From: Arthrobacter sp. zg-Y1110
Lineage (GTDB): Bacteria; Actinomycetota; Actinomycetes; Actinomycetales; Micrococcaceae
Assembly (NCBI RefSeq): GCF_025244865.1
Contig: NZ_CP104272.1
Span: 1,798,001-1,862,000, forward strand
Direction: 5' to 3'
DNA length: 64,000 nt
Below, piece by piece: positions 60,984 through 64,000 of this stretch (position 1 is its first letter; each line of letters opens with the position of its first letter). Under the pieces are notes generated by a model that worked only from the letters and a program-made list of their open reading frames with translations, did no database searches and was not told where the DNA came from. The translations under genes were made by a program, and so were the position numbers.

Positions 60984-62228
60984 TTAGTTCTCCGGGACGC
61001 GCTGTCCCTTGCTGAGCACGGTGAGGCCGGACTCGGTCACGGTGAACCCGCGGCTGAGGTCCAGTTCCCGGTCCACGCCCACGGTGGCGCCGGCGGGGAT
61101 GCGTACGTTCTTGTCGATAATCGCCCTTCGGACCACCGCGCCCTCACCCACGTGCACCTTGTCCATCAGCACTGAGTCGGTCACCTCGGCGTTGGAGGCC
61201 ACGTAGACGTCCTGCGCCAGCACGGAACCGGTCACTGTGCCGCCGGAGATCACGGTGCCGTCGGACACGATCGAGTCGATGGCGGATCCGGCCTGGTCGG
61301 AAGCGCTGCGGACGAACTTGGCGGGCGGGGAAATGCTCTGCCGCGTGTAGATGGGCCACTTCAGGTTGTACAGGTTGAACGCCGGCAGCGGCGAAATCAG
61401 GTCCATGTTGGCGTCGTAGTAGGAATCCAGGGTGCCGACGTCGCGCCAGTACTGGTGGTCGCTGCCGGTGGCGCCGGGAATGATGTTCCGGGTGAAGTCG
61501 TAAACGGCAGCGTCGCCGCGTTCGACGAAGTAGGGAATGATGTCCCCGCCCATGTCGTGCTTGGTGACCAGGCGTTCCTCGTCCCACTCCAGCGCCGAGA
61601 CCAGGGCGTCGGTGTTGAAGACGTAGTTGCCCATGGAGGCCAGGAAGCTGCCGGGATCATCGGGCAGCCCGGGGGTGGTCTCCGGCTTTTCCACGAACGC
61701 AGCGATGCGCTCCGGGTTTTCGGAATCGGTTTCGATCACGCCGAACTGGTCCGCCAGGTGCAGCGGCTGCCGCACTGCGGCTACGCTGACCGACGCGCCG
61801 GAGGCAATGTGCGCCTCGACCATCTGGGAGAAGTCCATGCGGTACACGTGGTCGGCGCCGATGACGACGACGATGTCCGGCTGGGCGTCCTCAATCAGGT
61901 TCATGGACTGGTAGATGGCGTTCGCGCTGCCCAGGAACCAGCTCTTGCCCACTCGCTGCTGCGCGGGCACGGAAGCTACATAATTCTGCAGCTGGGTGGA
62001 AAGCCGCCAGGTTTCAGAAATATGCCGATCCAGGCTGTGGGATTTGTACTGGGTCAGGACCACGATCTGCAGGTAGCCGGAGTTCACCAGGTTTGAAAGT
62101 GCGAAGTCGATGAGGCGGTAACGTCCGGCAAAGGGAACCGCCGGTTTAGCCCGATCTGCTGTGAGCGGCATTAGCCGTTTACCCTCGCCGCCCGCGAGAA
62201 CTACTGCCAGGACCTTCTTAGGCGCCAT
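60984..62228 (-). CDS. glgC: Glucose-1-phosphate adenylyltransferase
   Basis: A 414-residue enzyme that makes ADP-glucose for glycogen synthesis. [16 protein letters not shown] with [11 protein letters not shown] is the nucleotidyltransferase site; [26 protein letters not shown] and [16 protein letters not shown] are typical. The C-terminal third is a left-handed beta helix (repeat-like [12 protein letters not shown]). GGAAGAGG lies nine bases before the ATG. It diverges from glgA, which uses its product. Confidence 0.97.
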   Translation of the reverse strand: MAPKKVLAVVLAGGEGKRLMPLTADRAKPAVPFAGRYRLIDFALSNLVNSGYLQIVVLTQYKSHSLDRHISETWRLSTQLQNYVASVPAQQRVGKSWFLGSANAIYQSMNLIEDAQPDIVVVIGADHVYRMDFSQMVEAHIASGASVSVAAVRQPLHLADQFGVIETDSENPERIAAFVEKPETTPGLPDDPGSFLASMGNYVFNTDALVSALEWDEERLVTKHDMGGDIIPYFVERGDAAVYDFTRNIIPGATGSDHQYWRDVGTLDSYYDANMDLISPLPAFNLYNLKWPIYTRQSISPPAKFVRSASDQAGSAIDSIVSDGTVISGGTVTGSVLAQDVYVASNAEVTDSVLMDKVHVGEGAVVRRAIIDKNVRIPAGATVGVDRELDLSRGFTVTESGLTVLSKGQRVPEN

Positions 62229-62252
62229 TGTCTTGAACCTCTTCCGAAAATA

Positions 62253-62271
62253 AGTCTACTGACTTCAGACT
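62253..62271 (+). promoter_or_regulatory. Inverted repeat and promoter in the glgC-glgA divergent gap
   Basis: AGTCT (62253-62257) and AGACT (62267-62271) are inverted with a 9-base spacer. On the minus strand, TAGACT (62258-62253) is a likely -10 box of glgC. One site could serve both genes, but no known regulator site matches. Confidence 0.35.
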
Positions 62272-62294
62272 AGATCACTGGTTGCCCGGTGCAC

Positions 62295-62300
62295 TACGTT
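62295..62300 (+). promoter_or_regulatory. -10 box of glgA
   Basis: TACGTT lies six bases before the GTG at 62307. The upstream GTG at 62289 lies before this box and could not be on the same leaderless message. Confidence 0.5.
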
Positions 62301-62306
62301 GGTTTA

Positions 62307-63503
62307 GTGCGAGTAGATATTGTGTCGAAGGAATTCCCGCCGGAAATCTACGGAGGAGCAGGCGTTCACGTTGCCGAGCTCAGCCGGGTCCTGGCCGGAG
62401 AAGTAGATCTCCATGTGCATTGTTTCGGTGCCCCGCGCCCCGAAGATTTCCACGGAGCCAAAGTAAAAAGTTATGCAGTGCCGGCGGAACTCCAGTCCGC
62501 GAATCCTGCCGTGCAGACCCTCGGGACGGACCTCGAAATCCTCGGCGGACTGGCCGGCGCGGACCTGGTCCATTCACATACCTGGTATGCCAATATGGCC
62601 GGCCACCTGGGATCGCTGCTGCACGGCGTTCCGCACGTGCTCAGCGCCCACAGCCTGGAGCCGCTGCGTCCGTGGAAGGCCGAGCAGCTCGGCGGGGGAT
62701 ACGCCGTCTCCTCCTGGGTGGAGAAAACCGCCTACGAGGCAGCCGCCGCCATCATCGCCGTCTCCGAGGGCATGCGCCAGGACATCCTGCGCAGCTACCC
62801 TGACGTGGACCCGGGCCGGGTTCGGGTGGTCCACAACGGCATCGATGTGCAGCAGTGGCAGCCGGACATCGACCCCGACGGCGTCCGTGCCTTCGACATT
62901 GATCCGGACCGTCCCAGCGTGGTCTTCGTCGGCCGCAACACCCGCCAGAAGGGTGTGCCCTACCTGCTGCGCGCTGCGGCACTGCTGCCGCCGGAGGTCC
63001 AGCTGGTGCTGTGCCTCGGCGCAGCTGACACGCCTGAACTGGCTGCGGAAACCGCCGTGCTGATCGAGGAACTGCGGCGCACCCGCACCGGCGTCGTGGT
63101 GATTGAGCGTATGCTGCCGCGCGCCGAGCTGATCAAGGTCCTCTCCATCGCCACCGTGTTCGCCTGCCCGTCGGTCTACGAGCCGCTGGGCATCGTGAAC
63201 CTCGAGGCAATGGCCTGCGGCACCGCCGTCGTCGCCAGCGCCACCGGAGGTATCCCCGAAGTCGTCGATACCGGCGTCACCGGGCTGCTGGTGCCCATTG
63301 AGCAGGTCACCGACGGGACCGGCACGCCGCTGGACCCGGAGAAATTCGTGCGGGACTTCGCTGCTGCGCTGACCGAAGTGGTGACGGATCCGGAGCTGGC
63401 CCGGCGGATGGGCGAGGCAGGCCGGATCCGGGCCACCGAGCGGTTCTCCTGGGAATCCATCGCCGAGGAGACCCTCGCGGTGTACCGCTCCGTCCTGGCC
63501 TAG
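62307..63503 (+). CDS. glgA: Glycogen synthase (actinobacterial GT4-type)
   Basis: A 398-residue GT-B glycosyltransferase. The N-terminal RVDIVSKEFPPEIYGGAGVHVAEL matches the actinobacterial GlgA/GlgM group; VHSHTWYANMAG, FVGRNTRQKGVPYLLRA and CPSVYEPLGIVNLEAMACG (donor-binding E-x7-E) complete it. In mycobacteria the homologue (GlgM) makes maltose-1-phosphate from ADP-glucose rather than glycogen directly, so the true product may be either. The leaderless GTG at 62307 begins the conserved region. It diverges from glgC, its ADP-glucose supplier. Confidence 0.93.
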   Translation: MRVDIVSKEFPPEIYGGAGVHVAELSRVLAGEVDLHVHCFGAPRPEDFHGAKVKSYAVPAELQSANPAVQTLGTDLEILGGLAGADLVHSHTWYANMAGHLGSLLHGVPHVLSAHSLEPLRPWKAEQLGGGYAVSSWVEKTAYEAAAAIIAVSEGMRQDILRSYPDVDPGRVRVVHNGIDVQQWQPDIDPDGVRAFDIDPDRPSVVFVGRNTRQKGVPYLLRAAALLPPEVQLVLCLGAADTPELAAETAVLIEELRRTRTGVVVIERMLPRAELIKVLSIATVFACPSVYEPLGIVNLEAMACGTAVVASATGGIPEVVDTGVTGLLVPIEQVTDGTGTPLDPEKFVRDFAAALTEVVTDPELARRMGEAGRIRATERFSWESIAEETLAVYRSVLA

Positions 63504-63523
63504 GCCGGGGGATCCGAACGCCG

Positions 63524-63556
63524 AAAGGCGCCGTCGCAGCTGCGTCGGCGCCTTTT
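63524..63556 (+). terminator. Terminator after glgA
   Basis: AAAGGCGCCG pairs with CGGCGCCTTT, and inside CGCAG pairs with CTGCG with one T-T mismatch between; a T follows to give TTTT. It lies 20 bases after the stop. Confidence 0.8.
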
Positions 63557-63582
63557 GGCTGTACCGGTGCGCAACCTCCGCC

Positions 63583-63665
63583 GCACAGGGTCCCACCGTT
63601 TGGTGCTCCTGTGAACGCTGTGACCCCGACGGACAACACAGGCCCCACCTACTGGGACGCTGTGC
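63583..63665 (-). repeat. Palindromic element, copy 5 (83 bases, inverted)
   Basis: Read on the minus strand, it begins GCACAGCGTCCCA and ends TGGGACCCTGTGC, close to the copies at 1435 and 25679. The ends pair at 12 of 13 positions; inner arms CCTGTG (63608-63613) and CACAGG (63637-63642) pair. The central GGGGTCACA is shared with the tandem array. It lies between the terminators of glgA and the convergent gene. Confidence 0.75.
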
Positions 63666-63699
63666 GGACGCTCAACCCCGTGCCCCGGCCGGAACGCAG

Positions 63700-63735
63700 A
63701 AAGGGCGCCACCGCACAGTGCGTGCGACGGCGCCC
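63700..63735 (-). terminator. Terminator of the acyl-CoA oxidase gene
   Basis: On the minus strand GGGCGCC and GGCGCCC pair around a loop that itself can pair (CGCAC/GTGCG), followed by TTTCT. It lies about 38 bases after the stop. Confidence 0.7.
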
Positions 63736-63773
63736 GTTCGGCTTTCAGAGACCTGGGAGACCCGGAGGGACCC

Positions 63774-64000
63774 CTACTTCCGGCCGGACTTCTTCTGCTC
63801 GGCCTTCCGGCGGGCAATCAGGACCTTTTCGTCCACCGGCGCGGCGCCGCTGGCACGCAGCAGGCGCTGGTACTCCATCGCCTCGTCCTGGCGGACCTTC
63901 TCTGCGCCCGAGGCAATCTTGGCCCGCAGGTGCTCCTGGCCGTAGCCGAACGAGTCGACCAGGTCCAGGGCGTGCGGACGGATCTTGGCCAGCAGGCGGT
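63774..64000 (-). CDS. Acyl-CoA oxidase/dehydrogenase, C-terminal end (start outside window)
   Basis: The last 75 codons of a gene whose start lies beyond the window. RPHALDLVDSFGYGQEHLRA resembles the end of acyl-CoA oxidases (the peroxisomal ACOX type has a similar RPNAVxLVDAF segment), a group also common in actinobacteria. The tail is Lys-rich (RRKAEQKKSGRK). If right, it would carry out the first step of beta-oxidation with FAD. The call rests on this short segment. Confidence 0.6.
   Translation of the reverse strand, partial: RLLAKIRPHALDLVDSFGYGQEHLRAKIASGAEKVRQDEAMEYQRLLRASGAAPVDEKVLIARRKAEQKKSGRK

Overview
The window is a chromosomal stretch from a high-GC Gram-positive bacterium, most likely a member of the Micrococcaceae close to Arthrobacter. 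The evidence is the gene content and order: uvrA, uvrC-rapZ-yvcK-whiA, gap-pgk-tpiA-secG, tkt-tal-pgi-zwf-opcA-pgl, ctaB/ctaA, sufR-sufB-sufD-sufC, bioY with its ECF partners, and glgC/glgA. WhiA, OpcA and a SufR-type regulator together are actinobacterial markers. GTG starts are common, and many genes have a TANNNT box 5 to 9 bases before the start codon, the usual sign of leaderless mRNAs in this phylum. The assignment is inferred from content; no database search was possible.

Layout. 1-4.6 kb: end of an ABC exporter, a GntR regulator, and uvrA under a LexA-type box. 4.7-11.2 kb: a HAD phosphatase and acyltransferase pair, uvrC, and the conserved rapZ-yvcK-whiA block. 11.2-15.7 kb: sodA, then gap, pgk, tpiA and secG. 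15.7-24 kb, minus strand: tkt-tal-pgi-zwf-opcA-pgl, tightly packed with several 4-base overlaps, which forms the pentose phosphate pathway. 24.4-28.8 kb: ctaB and ctaA for heme O and heme A synthesis, with a two-gene ABC exporter; ctaB and ctaA are separated by a 720-base repeat-rich gap. 28.9-33.7 kb: sufR-sufB-sufD-sufC-sufT for iron-sulfur assembly. 33.8-37.1 kb: a small accessory stretch with a SnoaL-like protein, an SMI1/KNR4-like protein, KptA, and a DUF222-HNH protein. 37.2-40.1 kb: a zinc metallopeptidase and the biotin transporter. 40.4-47.2 kb: an ABC-F protein, a SURF1 cluster, fabG and a second SDR, serB, and a soluble ABC ATPase. 47.2-51 kb: an rRNA/tRNA methyltransferase, a lipoprotein, ribosomal protein L31 type B, a lipoate ligase and a cupin. 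51-64 kb: pepN, a GT-C membrane protein, a YeiH exporter, a P-type cation ATPase, a zinc-ribbon SDR, glgC/glgA, and the end of an acyl-CoA oxidase.

How the genes work together. Most of the window is central metabolism: lower glycolysis, the oxidative and non-oxidative pentose phosphate pathway, glycogen synthesis, heme/cytochrome oxidase assembly (ctaA, ctaB, SURF1), iron-sulfur assembly, and cofactor supply (biotin, lipoate). Nucleotide excision repair (uvrA, uvrC) is split between two sites.

The most unusual observation is a family of imperfect palindromes of about 83 bases found in three separate intergenic gaps: 1435-1517, three tandem copies in 25679-25960, and 63583-63665. The ends are conserved, while the inner stem arms differ in sequence between loci but still pair, which points to selection on secondary structure. 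I know of no described family that it matches, but I could not search for one. No tRNA, rRNA, CRISPR array or transposase gene was seen.
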